From: Pyxidicoccus xibeiensis
Lineage (GTDB): Bacteria > Myxococcota > Myxococcia > Myxococcales > Myxococcaceae
Assembly: GCF_024198175.1 (NCBI RefSeq)
Contig: NZ_JAJVKV010000014.1
Coordinates: 175,874 to 239,873 of the forward strand
Length of the DNA: 64,000 nt
Direction of reading: 5' to 3'
Shown here in pieces: positions 25,454 through 34,048 of the stretch. Below the pieces are notes generated by a model. The model saw only the letters and a list, made by a program, of their open reading frames with translations. It searched no databases and was not told the origin of the DNA. Numbering within the stretch: the first letter of the stretch is position 1; each line of letters opens with the position of its first letter. Both the position numbers and the translations under genes were made by a program.

Positions 25454-26520
25454 ACACCCCACACCCGCACGACGCGCGCCTCGACCCTGGTAGCGGGGAC
25501 GTGCTCTTCCTGTCCCTGGAGGACGTCCTGGCCTGCGGCGGCGGGGACGTCGTCCTCGCGAGCGAGGACGTCCACCAGGGCTTCGACCTGCTGCGGCGCG
25601 GGCTCATCCAGCAGCCCTCCAAGGTGTCGCTGCAGCCCAGCCCGGAGCAGCCGGACTGCGAGACGGGCTACGTCAACTTCATGCCCACGCTCATCGAGCG
25701 CAACGGCCGGCAGGTGCTGGGCTGCAAGGCCATGGGCTCCATGCCCACGAACGTCGGGCGAGGGCTGCCGCGGGCCGCGGGGCTCATCCTCCTCTTCGAC
25801 CCGGCGACGAAGCTGCCCGCCTGTGTCATGGACTCGCAGGTCATCAGCGCCACCCGCACCGGGGCCGTGTCGCTGCTCGCCGCGCGCCGGCTGGCCTCGC
25901 CGGCCACGCGGGAGGTGGGGCTGGTGGGGGCGGGCGTCAACATGCGCACCCAGCTGCTGGGCCTGCGCGCCAGCCTGCCGGCGCTCCAGCGCTGCCGGGT
26001 GTACGCGAGGGGCGACTCCCGCCACCGCTTCGCGGAGGAGATGTCGGCGCGCACGGGCCTGGAGGTGCGCGCCGTGGACAGCGCCGAGGAGGCCGTGCGC
26101 GACCAGGAGCTGGTCGTCACCTGTGTCTCCGTGGACCATGCTCCGGTGGTGCGGGAGCGGTGGGTGCGCGAGCGCGGGCTCACCGTCTTCTCCATCAGCG
26201 GCTTCGAGGTGGAGCTGGAGCTGCTGGGCCGGATGGACCGCATCATCGCGGACCGGTGGAAGGACGTGCGCAGCCGCGGCGTGCAGGCGCATGCCATCGC
26301 CGTGGCCCGGGGCCTGCTCGCGGAGTCCCGCGTGGAGGACCTGGGCCCCATCCTGGCGGGTGAGGTGCCCGGCCGGCGCTCGGACGCGGAGAACATCTTC
26401 TTCTCGCCGGTGGGGCTGGCCTTCGAGGACATCCTCGTGGCCGACCGGGTGTTCCACACCGCGCTCGCGCGCGGCCTGGGCCGGCGGCTGCCGTTGTGGG
26501 AATCCAGCCAGTGGGTGTGA
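25450..26520 (+). CDS. ornithine cyclodeaminase/mu-crystallin family dehydrogenase (SbnB-like)
   Basis: The 356-residue protein has the NAD-binding loop VGLVGAGVNMRTQLLGL (about 155-171), CVMDSQVISATRTGAVSLLAA (the family's substrate-side signature) and KVSLQPSPEQ. Members include ornithine cyclodeaminase, alanine dehydrogenase, ketimine reductases and SbnB, which makes the precursor of 2,3-diaminopropionate. The length and the central SATRTGA wording fit SbnB-like enzymes, but no SbnA-type PLP synthase lies beside it, so the exact reaction is open. It is translationally coupled to the MFS gene and lies 7 bp before the ATP-grasp gene. Confidence 0.85.
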   Translation: MNTPHPHDARLDPGSGDVLFLSLEDVLACGGGDVVLASEDVHQGFDLLRRGLIQQPSKVSLQPSPEQPDCETGYVNFMPTLIERNGRQVLGCKAMGSMPTNVGRGLPRAAGLILLFDPATKLPACVMDSQVISATRTGAVSLLAARRLASPATREVGLVGAGVNMRTQLLGLRASLPALQRCRVYARGDSRHRFAEEMSARTGLEVRAVDSAEEAVRDQELVVTCVSVDHAPVVRERWVRERGLTVFSISGFEVELELLGRMDRIIADRWKDVRSRGVQAHAIAVARGLLAESRVEDLGPILAGEVPGRRSDAENIFFSPVGLAFEDILVADRVFHTALARGLGRRLPLWESSQWV

Positions 26521-26527
26521 GAGAGCC

Positions 26528-27910
26528 ATGCAACTGACCGCCGAGCAGCTCTATGAAGGACTCGCCCGCCTGACGCCCGCCCGGCGTGCCGGCTTCGTCG
26601 CGGACGCCCTCGCCAGCGTCCCGCCGGAGGATGCGCACCTGGCGGAGGCGGCACCTTTCATCGCGCCCCTGAGCCTGGACGTGGCCCAGGTGCGCGGCGC
26701 CATGCACCGCACCCAGGTGCTGCTGGACGCGCTCATCCGGCTGGAGGAGCACGTGCTCACCCCGGAGGGCGAGCCGCTGCGCCAGCGGCTCGTGCACTCA
26801 CTGGAGCCGGGCAGCGCGCGGCTGGTGGCGCAGTGCACCCACGAGTCGCGGTACTCGCTCCAGCGAAGGCTGCGGAGGATGGACGCCTTCCTGGAGCCCA
26901 CGACGGGGCGCTACTCGGTCATCGAGGTGAACCAGGTGGCGCCGCTGTCGTTCCGCCCGCATGACGTGGACCAGCGACTGGCGGCGCGGCTGATGGAAGC
27001 GCTGGGGTTCGACTACACGCCCCGGTTGCTGGCACCCCGCATCCTCCGGTGGCTCCAGGGCGAGCTGCACGCGCGGCACCCGGGCCGGGAGCTGCGCCTG
27101 GTGGCGCTGGTGTCCGAGCATGGCTACCCCGCCAAGTCGGGGCTGCCCGGTCTGGCGCAGCTCGTCCAGGAGGCCGCCCGCGAGGCGGGCTTCTCCACGG
27201 AGGTGGTGCACTGCTACCCCCCGGAGGTCCGGCGCGTGGGAGGGCGTCCCGTGCTGGCCGGGCGGGAGGTGGATGTCATCTGGCGCCAGTCGGTCTTCCT
27301 GGACTGGTACCGGGAGCGAGGCGAGGACGTGAGCGACTACGAGGCGCTGTGCTCACACCCGGAGGAGCACCTCATCGTCAACTCGACGCGCTCCTTCCTC
27401 ACCGCCAGCAAGGAGGCCTTCGCGCTGCTGTGCGAGCCCGAGGTGCAGCGGGCGCTGCGGCTGCCGGTGGAAGCGGTGGCGGTGCTGGGTGAGACGGTGC
27501 CGGAGACGGTGAGCCTGGCCCATGCTGCCCACCGGCGCGTGGAGGTGCTGGAGGACAGAGCGGCGTGGATTTCCAAGCCCACGGACTCCTCCTTCGGCCA
27601 GGGCATCGAGTTCGGCACCCGGCACACCGCGGACAGCTGGGCCCGGCTGGTGGAGGCGCGCTCCGGGGACGGCTTCGTCTTCCAGCGCCGCGTTGGCTAT
27701 CCGGTGCTTCGGTGGCCACAGGTGACGCGCTCGGGCGAGTTGGTGCGCCGAGACATCGAGTTCGACTTCTGTCCCCACCAGGTGGACGGGGCGATGGCGG
27801 GCACGGCCTTCATCCGCGCCCACCTGCGCGACGCCACCGTCGGCAGCGACCGGGTGATGAACGTGTCCTCGGGCTCGTGCATGGTGCCCTTCCTCGCGCC
27901 CGCCGACTGA
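26528..27910 (+). CDS. ATP-grasp-like ligase (glutathionylspermidine-synthase/circularly permuted type)
   Basis: The 460-residue protein has a helical N-terminus, then SVIEVNQVAPLSFRPHDVD, a pre-ATP-grasp region (LRLVALVSEHGYPAKSG, VDVIWRQSVFLDWY), and near residue 350 an ATP-grasp core with ISKPTDSSFGQGIEFG as the glycine-rich loop. The last catalytic segment is VRRDIEFDFCPHQVDG. Such enzymes join a carboxylate to an amine with ATP. Together with the upstream dehydrogenase and exporter this suggests a small amide or peptide-like metabolite. The family call is by pattern; the substrate is unknown. The start is the ATG at 26528 after GAGAG. Confidence 0.65.
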   Translation: MQLTAEQLYEGLARLTPARRAGFVADALASVPPEDAHLAEAAPFIAPLSLDVAQVRGAMHRTQVLLDALIRLEEHVLTPEGEPLRQRLVHSLEPGSARLVAQCTHESRYSLQRRLRRMDAFLEPTTGRYSVIEVNQVAPLSFRPHDVDQRLAARLMEALGFDYTPRLLAPRILRWLQGELHARHPGRELRLVALVSEHGYPAKSGLPGLAQLVQEAAREAGFSTEVVHCYPPEVRRVGGRPVLAGREVDVIWRQSVFLDWYRERGEDVSDYEALCSHPEEHLIVNSTRSFLTASKEAFALLCEPEVQRALRLPVEAVAVLGETVPETVSLAHAAHRRVEVLEDRAAWISKPTDSSFGQGIEFGTRHTADSWARLVEARSGDGFVFQRRVGYPVLRWPQVTRSGELVRRDIEFDFCPHQVDGAMAGTAFIRAHLRDATVGSDRVMNVSSGSCMVPFLAPAD

Positions 27911-27984
27911 CGGGCATGCCCGCGCGGGTGCACTGCCGGCTCGGGACTACCTCGCGGCACGGCAGGCACCACCGCACGGCGGGA

Positions 27985-28003
27985 GCCTCCCCCAAGGAGA
28001 GGC
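27985..28003. terminator. hairpin between convergent operon and metalloprotease gene
   Basis: GCCTCCCC-CAA-GGAGAGGC forms an 8-bp stem with one G-U pair, 75 bp past the ATP-grasp stop and 15 bp before the convergent stop. It is a candidate bidirectional terminator. Confidence 0.4.
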
Positions 28004-28017
28004 CCCGCCACCAGCAG

Positions 28018-29160
28018 CTACGGCTTCGTGTAGCTGATGTTCAGCGAGTACGTGCCAGCGGCGTAGCCACGCACCTGGACGTAGGCGCTCGTCTGGCCCG
28101 AGGGCACGGTGAGCTCGCACGTCTCGGCCGCGCCGCCGAGGAACGGACGGCAGTTGTACGCGGTCGTCGTGGGCGCCGCGCCGAAGCGGACGTACAGGTC
28201 CGGGTCACCCGTGCCCGTCATCACCACCTTGAACGTGGTGCCGGCCAACACCGTGTAGGGGCCGAAGTTCGCCGTGCCATTGCGAGCGATGCTGCCCGAG
28301 CGCGTGTCCGTGGCGGGCGTGCCCGTCGGCGGAGGAGGCGGGTTGGTGCCCGGCGCGCCGTAGAGCGCCTGGGCGCCCTGGATGTCCTTGGCCGTCAGCA
28401 CCAGGTCCCCCGTCTGCGAACCGTTGCAGTGCGGGTAGTGCATGACGGACGCGGAGTCGTACGTCGTCAGTGCGCGCCAGCTGTTGTCCTCGAAGCAGGT
28501 GCCCGACTCGGGGCGGGTGTGCTCGTGGCGGAAGCCCAGCGTGTGGCCCAGTTCGTGACGGATGATGCCCAGCAGCGTCACCGGCGGGCTGCCGCCCCAC
28601 GCCGTGTTGTCGATGAGCACGTTGCGGTACGCGCGCGACTCATTCGGGAAGAAGGCGCGGGCCATGTACTGGCCACCCGAGTTCACCGGGCGCACGTCGA
28701 ACACCACGTTGGTGTTGCTCGCGGTGCAGTTGGCGTCCTGCGAGCTCACGTAGACGAAGTCCACGTTCGCCACCTGCTCCCACGCGGCTGCCGCGTCGGC
28801 CAGCATCGTCACCGCGCGCGAGTAGTTGCTGCCGAACGTGGTGCTCACGCAGTAGGTGATGTTCTTCTTCTGCGTGTCGCTCCACTTCGCGTCCACGCCA
28901 CCCGACGTGTGGACGATGAGCTGGCCGCTCTTCACGTTCTGCTCGTAGAACTCGCGCAGCGCCTTCTCCGAGGTGAACAGGGTGTCGCCGTCGGCGATGA
29001 AGACGCCCGTATCCGGCTCCTGGTACACGACGGAGAGGAACTGCTCCCACGTCATGCCCTGGCTGGTGGTCTCAGGGGCAGGAGTGGAGCCTTCGCCACC
29101 GCCGCAACCGGCGAGCAGCGCCAGGCCCGCGAGGGCGCCGACGAACTTGTGCTGGGACAT
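28018..29160 (-). CDS. lipoprotein metzincin zinc protease with C-terminal PPC-type domain
   Basis: The 380-residue protein has a lipobox (LALLAGC, Cys19). The catalytic metzincin motif is HELGHTLGFRHE (His202, His206, His212), with the Met-turn SVMHYP at 238-243. The catalytic domain resembles astacin/matrixin-type proteases of predatory bacteria. After a Pro-rich linker (about 280) comes a domain of about 95 residues with FKVVMTGTGDPDLYVRFG and AYVQVRGYAAGTYSL, the PPC fold that follows many secreted peptidases. AAGGAAG precedes the ATG. It is probably an outer-surface or secreted degradative enzyme. Confidence 0.93.
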   Translation of the reverse strand: MSQHKFVGALAGLALLAGCGGGEGSTPAPETTSQGMTWEQFLSVVYQEPDTGVFIADGDTLFTSEKALREFYEQNVKSGQLIVHTSGGVDAKWSDTQKKNITYCVSTTFGSNYSRAVTMLADAAAAWEQVANVDFVYVSSQDANCTASNTNVVFDVRPVNSGGQYMARAFFPNESRAYRNVLIDNTAWGGSPPVTLLGIIRHELGHTLGFRHEHTRPESGTCFEDNSWRALTTYDSASVMHYPHCNGSQTGDLVLTAKDIQGAQALYGAPGTNPPPPPTGTPATDTRSGSIARNGTANFGPYTVLAGTTFKVVMTGTGDPDLYVRFGAAPTTTAYNCRPFLGGAAETCELTVPSGQTSAYVQVRGYAAGTYSLNISYTKP

Positions 29161-29623
29161 GAACTTCCTTTTTCGATGGGGGAAAGCACCGGGACTGCAT
29201 CACCCGGTGTTTCCCCTCATAGGGCAGGCGTCATGCCAACCACCAAGCTGTTGATGTAACTGGGTTTCTACGGAGGTCGAATGAATGGATGGGACGTCTA
29301 GACTCCATGCGTCATGGCTCGGGCGTAAAGAAACTTCGCAATCACGGGCCGCGAGGGTCATGACTTCGGGCAGTTGACGTGTTTGTTACATCTGTCCTGG
29401 TGGAGGACAGGGTGCCCGGAATCGCGACAGGGGCATCCGGGGCTCTCCCCGCGGGCCTTGTCCCCGGCCGCCGGAGTCTGAAGCGCGCGGCCAGCTCGGC
29501 AGCCGCGAGGCCCGCGTGCACAGGTCCTCCACGGGCACCACCAACGCCCACGCAACCCACGGGCCGCGTGAGCCTGTTCAACCGGGAGAAGTATCGATGC
29601 CATCACAGGTAAGAACGAGTGTT
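29161..29623. other. intergenic region without a recognised gene
   Basis: The first ~100 bp should hold the promoter of the metalloprotease gene. The rest (about 29,360-29,620) has a weak coding look on the minus strand (PVEDLCTRA...), but no start, motif or intact frame that I can support. It ends at R485 copy D. Confidence 0.4.
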
Positions 29624-30108
29624 CCCCCAAGCAGGTGAGGAGGAGGCGAGAGCGGGAAAGGAGGCAGCGGCCAGAACGGAGCGGATGAAGCAGAGAACGC
29701 CGCGAGTGGACTGGGCCGAGTCGCTGAGGAGGACGTTCGACGTTCGACGTGTTCGCCTGTGTGAGGTGTGGAGGCCGCAGGAGGGTGCTGGCATACCTGA
29801 CGGCCCCCGGTGGGGGCGCGCCATTCTGGAGCACCTGGCATTGCCCTCGCGGCCTGCAAAGCGGGCCCCGGCACAGGGTCCACCCCAGAGCGCGTGGTGT
29901 TGAGCCCAAGCACCCACAGTGACCTGGAAGCCCACGCCCCTGCGGCATGCCGCCTGGCTGGACCGCTTGGGCCGGCATGTGCCCCGAGGGGCGGCACAGC
30001 CTCTGCTCCGGCCCGGCGCACAGCCCGCGTGTCACCCTCCAGCGGCCCTTCTTGGCCCCTCTTCACCAACCCGCCGCCCTCAACAGGGCTCCTATCCGTC
30101 CTATACTT
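29624..30108 (+). repeat. R485 repeat, copy D (recent, full length)
   Basis: This 485-bp copy runs from CCCCCAAGCAGGTGAGG to CCTATACTT and differs from copy E at only about three positions. It encodes the last ~95 residues of an IS91-like transposase (RVDWAESLRRTFDVRR, frameshifted before the CxxCGG pair, ending PPQSAWC) and a ~200-bp non-coding tail. There are no terminal inverted repeats and no flanking target duplication that I can see. Confidence 0.9.
30080..30107 (+). promoter_or_regulatory. possible outward promoter at the R485 right end
   Basis: TCAACA (30080) and TATACT (30102) are spaced 16 bp and match the sigma-70 -35/-10 consensus at 4/6 and 5/6 positions. The same sequence ends copies A, E and F. 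Here it points at the secreted-protein operon that starts 68 bp downstream. This is inference from sequence only. Confidence 0.35.
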
Positions 30109-30175
30109 CACCACCTACCCATTGCTTCATGCGCAGCCGGAACGCGAACATCACAAACTCAACGAAGGAGGGGGA

Positions 30176-31069
30176 ATGTCCCGAACACAACCATGGCTTG
30201 CAATGGCGTTGGTAGCGCTCGTGTCCTGCAGCAGTGCGACCGAGGAGGGGCGTAAGGACAACTTTGAATGTGGCATCCCCACCGAGGAGGACCGCAGCAA
30301 GGCAACATACTGTGATGGCGCCAACGAGAGGTGCGTCTGCTCCACGAGGAGGTGTGCCGTTCCGGTGAAGCCGGGCAGTGGTGAGTGCTCCAGCTCAGGC
30401 TATGCGTACCGGTTCGAGCCGAAGGACTGTGTGGATGCGGGCGACCTGCGCACGGCTCTCCAACGCAACGACCACACCAACTTCTGCCCGGACCAGGCTC
30501 CCCAGCTTCCACTTTGCGGTGACGGCTCGGATGCGGGGGTCTGTGGCGCCGAGCAACTCTGTCTCTGTGGGGTGAAGCCGGAGAGCCCCGCGCTGGCACA
30601 TGGCGCTCGCCGCTGTATTGGAAGGAGCCCTACCAGCGAGTGTCCCCTGGGCTGGCGCTACTCTTCCAGCGGAGAGTGCGTCGAGGGACCGACCTCGGAA
30701 CAGAACCTCATCCTTCGCTCCGCGAGCGACCCCGTCTGTCCGGAGCTGGAGCTGTATCCAAGCCGCTGCGGAGTGCCAGGGGCGCTGGGCAACCGAGCCT
30801 GCGCCTCCGACCAGTTCTGCCTCTGTGGCCTCCGCGACAGCGCCAGCGGCACGCTCGGAGTGTCCAGCTACACCTGCGTGCGGCAGAGCGTGCGGTGTCT
30901 CCGCGCGAATGGGCAGCCAGGGTTGGAAGACCGGGATGGAACGTGCGTGGGCATCGAACCCACCGACCTGGTTCTCTTGCGTCCGGGTGAACAGGCCTGT
31001 CCAGGAACCGCTCCGGGAGACCTGTTTCCCGACGCGGGCACGTCCCTGGACGCGGGAGGGACGCCATGA
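30176..31069 (+). CDS. Cys-rich lipoprotein of unknown function
   Basis: The 297-residue product has a lipoprotein signal (MSRTQPWLAMALVALVSCSS, Cys18) and about 27 Cys in repeating modules. Examples are CDGANERCVCSTRRC, CGAEQLCLCGVK, and CASDQFCLCGLRD preceded by SRCGVPGALGN. The modules suggest three related disulfide-rich units joined by variable loops. AAGGAGGGG precedes the ATG at 30176. The stop overlaps the ATG of the 974-residue gene (ATGA at 31066), so the two are co-translated. The reading frame stays open back into R485 copy D, but the signal peptide fixes the start. Confidence 0.8.
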   Translation: MSRTQPWLAMALVALVSCSSATEEGRKDNFECGIPTEEDRSKATYCDGANERCVCSTRRCAVPVKPGSGECSSSGYAYRFEPKDCVDAGDLRTALQRNDHTNFCPDQAPQLPLCGDGSDAGVCGAEQLCLCGVKPESPALAHGARRCIGRSPTSECPLGWRYSSSGECVEGPTSEQNLILRSASDPVCPELELYPSRCGVPGALGNRACASDQFCLCGLRDSASGTLGVSSYTCVRQSVRCLRANGQPGLEDRDGTCVGIEPTDLVLLRPGEQACPGTAPGDLFPDAGTSLDAGGTP

Positions 31070-33990
31070 AGCTCCTGCGCCCCTGCTTCCTCGTTCTTGC
31101 CGTGCTCGGGTGGGCCCCAGCAGTCGAGGCACAGGCTCCCGCGGAGCTGAGTGTCACGCTGGCCTCGAACGCAGCTCAGCGGGACACCATCAAGCTGCCC
31201 GTGAACTACCTGGCCTGCAAGCCTGTCTCGGGGGTCGTTGATTTTCAGCCCGATGCGAACACGCTCAAACTCAAGGCGCCAGATGACCTGACGGCAGCGG
31301 TGGAAATCGAGGCCAGCGTCGCCGCGCATGGTGCTGCCGCGTCGCGTTGTAGCGCGGGGACCCCGCAGAAGGTCAGACTCCGCCTGCTGCGCCCGGTACT
31401 CCGCAACAGCGAGCTGCCCCTCACGGAGATGGCCTTCGACTGGTCATCCAGCCAGCCGGAACAACTCCGGCTGCTGGCCCGGTCGTTGCTGGCTGTGAGC
31501 AACGCCCTGCTTCGTGAAGGAATGGGTCTGGAGGTGGTCGGCAGCCCCGCGCAAGGTCGCTGGACGGGCCCCTGCGACTCCATGCGGAATGTCTGCACCT
31601 TCGCCATCAACGCCCCCTTTGACTGGAAGATTCACCCCTCCTTCGATGTGCGGATCGTCCCGGTTGACTTCAACCCAGCCCAGCTGGCCAACGCCCCCGT
31701 CTATCGCGCCGAGGACGGACAGGCGTACCTCTCAACGGACTTCGACGCGCGCAAGTTGAACAACTGGCTGGCGCGCGACCTTCGAGCCGCCGTTCGCCTC
31801 GATGTGAAGGACGCCGACGTAGATAAAGCCAACCAGAAGGCGAACGTCGCTCTGCAGCACGATCTCCTCCGGTTCCTGCAGTACACGCGCTACGCGTGCG
31901 CCAGGCCCTCGGAGCCCAATTGTGCCAATCTGGTGCGAGCCGATGCACCTTCTCCCGCGGCACGCGTCGAGCTGAGCCTGACGAATGCCGTTGTGAAAGA
32001 TCAGTTCATCAGCGCAAGCGGAAGCGTGGAACTGGCCCCCATTCCATTCGCGCCCGCGGTCAAGCTCGTGGACGCGGCGTTCAGCTCGCTGGCCTTCAGC
32101 GACGTCACCCTGTCCATTGCGCACGTGGCTTGTGATTACAACCTCCAGCAAGTCAACCGGGTCTTCGGCGGTCTCAAGGACGGGTGGGTGTTCTACCGCG
32201 TGACGACCCCGGAAGGATGCGCTGAGCCGAGAAACTGGCGCGTGGAGACACAGGATGCACGGCTCAGGTTTGACCAGGTCCGTTGGTACAACTCACCGGG
32301 CGTCCTGGGGCTCCGCTTCTCCATCCCCGACGTCGATGCAGCCGCCTCCGTGCCCCTGACCTTCAAGACCGAGGCAAGCAGCGAGGTACGGGCGACAGCA
32401 CTGCTCCAGATTGGCGCGCCCATCCGGTGGGAGCCGGCCAGTGTCACCGTGGCGCCCGACACCGCCCCTCTGCCGGGCCCGGGGCTCATCGCCCTCCGCA
32501 AGCCGAGCCAGGTCTCCGTTGCAACCGCGTTTCCCGAGCAGTGGCGGGTCGAGATTGAGTCCAATACGGTCGAGGCCTGCGAGCAAGGCGGAGTCTCGGA
32601 GAGAGGCTATCCGCAGACGCGTCTCGACGTGAACGGACAGCTGTGTCTGAAAGGGCGTCAGGAATCGGATACAGCACCCGTGATGCGGCTCAACCTGGAC
32701 TGGGCCACGTCCCAGTTCGCCGTGCCTGGGAGCGAATCGCTCTTCACCTCCCTGGCAAGCCAGGGTGCGCCCCTGGGGTTGGGGCACCGCCAGGTCAGCC
32801 TGCCCTTCAAGCCGAAGGTCCTCCGCCTCGCCTATCCCCTGCGGGAATTGGTCTATCTCACGTGCCCTCGTACGTGGGGCAGCCGGCCGAACCCGGCTGA
32901 CGGCAAGCCAGGGGTGACCTACGTGTCGTCCAATAGCGGCATCCGGGCCGTTGAAATCTCGAGCCTCACAGAACGCAGAAGCTGCGCGCTGCGCTTCGAG
33001 CTCCCCCTGACCCTGGATGAGCAGACCCGGCTCCGGAAACTCGTCGAGAAACGAAATGCGGCAACGAGAAGCTGTCACGGGTCCTGCGCCAAGGGGTATG
33101 AAAGCGCCTTCGATGATGCGGTGAGGGATATCAACAAGGTGGAACGCGAAGTGTTCGAGCGGCAGATGGAACACTACGGCCCGCAAAGATTCATCATCAA
33201 GCTCGAGACTTCATCCGACGGCAAGGCGTTCACGGACGTTCCCGTCGCGAGCAAGGAAATCCTTCTCTCGAAGGAAACGAAATTCGACGAACTCCAGAAT
33301 GCCTGGTTGGCCTTTGACGAAGTGGAGGAGGACGTCGTGGACGTTGTCTGGGAGGTCGACCTCCTCCAGGGAGACGAGAAGCGCGTTCCTGAATATGGCG
33401 AGGTCAAGCTGACGCTCTCCCATGCGGAAGCACCGGGTGCCTATCTTCCCGCCACGCCGGGAGGTACGACCAATCTGACCCCCTTCGCCGTTCATGTCCG
33501 GCGGATGCCGGACCGTTTGGTTCTTCCTGGGTTTGCCTACGAGCGTGCGTCCGGAAGGGGGCCGCGAATGTACCTGAGCCTGCAAATCCCCCTGGGGCTG
33601 TTGCGCGTGAACAACACGGGTCATTCCGCCGACACCTCCAGCGAGGCCGCGCGAATGGAAACCGCGGTCTTCGGTGCCGGCGGCGTGTTCACGTTGGAAA
33701 TCTGGGACTTCAACCAGAACGAGCCCTGGAGCCCGATTTTCAACCCGCAGCTCAACTTCGGTGTCTTGCTCAACTCCGCCTTGGGAGACCTCGCGAAACT
33801 GGAGCGGCCCCGCGTCTCGTTCATATCGGGAGTAGCGCTGCGGTTGCCGGGAGGAACGAAGCCTGACGGCACGGCGGAGTCGAGCCTCTCACTGCTCCTC
33901 TGGTACGAGTGGACCCGCGGCCAGGTTCAGGGCTGGCAGAGCGGGGTCCTCTTCGGCCTGGGCGTCAAGTTCGGCTCTCTGGGAAGCTGA
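31066..33990 (+). CDS. large secreted or outer-membrane protein, unknown family
   Basis: The 974-residue protein has a signal peptide (MKLLRPCFLVLAVLGWAPAVEA, cut about residue 22). Most of the chain is beta-rich with scattered Cys pairs. One helical, charged stretch lies at about 645-700 (LDEQTRLRKLVEKRNAATRS, DINKVEREVFERQMEHYG). The C-terminus alternates hydrophobic residues and ends GVLFGLGVKFGSLGS, as in outer-membrane beta-barrels. GC is somewhat lower than in the core genes. It is coupled to the Cys-rich lipoprotein upstream and closed by a strong hairpin. No known domain is recognised. Confidence 0.75.
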   Translation: MKLLRPCFLVLAVLGWAPAVEAQAPAELSVTLASNAAQRDTIKLPVNYLACKPVSGVVDFQPDANTLKLKAPDDLTAAVEIEASVAAHGAAASRCSAGTPQKVRLRLLRPVLRNSELPLTEMAFDWSSSQPEQLRLLARSLLAVSNALLREGMGLEVVGSPAQGRWTGPCDSMRNVCTFAINAPFDWKIHPSFDVRIVPVDFNPAQLANAPVYRAEDGQAYLSTDFDARKLNNWLARDLRAAVRLDVKDADVDKANQKANVALQHDLLRFLQYTRYACARPSEPNCANLVRADAPSPAARVELSLTNAVVKDQFISASGSVELAPIPFAPAVKLVDAAFSSLAFSDVTLSIAHVACDYNLQQVNRVFGGLKDGWVFYRVTTPEGCAEPRNWRVETQDARLRFDQVRWYNSPGVLGLRFSIPDVDAAASVPLTFKTEASSEVRATALLQIGAPIRWEPASVTVAPDTAPLPGPGLIALRKPSQVSVATAFPEQWRVEIESNTVEACEQGGVSERGYPQTRLDVNGQLCLKGRQESDTAPVMRLNLDWATSQFAVPGSESLFTSLASQGAPLGLGHRQVSLPFKPKVLRLAYPLRELVYLTCPRTWGSRPNPADGKPGVTYVSSNSGIRAVEISSLTERRSCALRFELPLTLDEQTRLRKLVEKRNAATRSCHGSCAKGYESAFDDAVRDINKVEREVFERQMEHYGPQRFIIKLETSSDGKAFTDVPVASKEILLSKETKFDELQNAWLAFDEVEEDVVDVVWEVDLLQGDEKRVPEYGEVKLTLSHAEAPGAYLPATPGGTTNLTPFAVHVRRMPDRLVLPGFAYERASGRGPRMYLSLQIPLGLLRVNNTGHSADTSSEAARMETAVFGAGGVFTLEIWDFNQNEPWSPIFNPQLNFGVLLNSALGDLAKLERPRVSFISGVALRLPGGTKPDGTAESSLSLLLWYEWTRGQVQGWQSGVLFGLGVKFGSLGS

Positions 33991-34007
33991 GCACAGGTGG
34001 AAGGGAG

Positions 34008-34042
34008 CACCGGGCGGCGGGTTCGAGGCCCGCCGCCCGGTG
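34008..34042. terminator. strong hairpin between convergent genes
   Basis: CACCGGGCGGCGGG-(7 nt)-CCCGCCGCCCGGTG is a perfect 14-bp stem 18 bp past the 974-residue gene and 7 bp before the convergent stop. It can serve both strands. There is no long U-tract. Confidence 0.65.
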
Positions 34043-34048
34043 CCACGA

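Noticed and set aside
23579..25462. 627-codon minus-strand open frame across the MFS gene
   Set aside because: Composition is dominated by Gln/Arg/Gly/His with no motif. The + strand encodes a clear MFS transporter that is translationally coupled to the next gene.
24056..27910. Staphyloferrin- or staphylopine-type siderophore cluster
   Set aside because: No NIS synthetase, SbnA-like synthase, nicotianamine-synthase-like or opine dehydrogenase gene is present; only the dehydrogenase family overlaps.
27565..29259. 564-codon + strand frame opposite the metalloprotease
   Set aside because: Arg/Val/His-rich antisense shadow; the minus strand has HExxHxxGxxH, Met-turn and lipobox.
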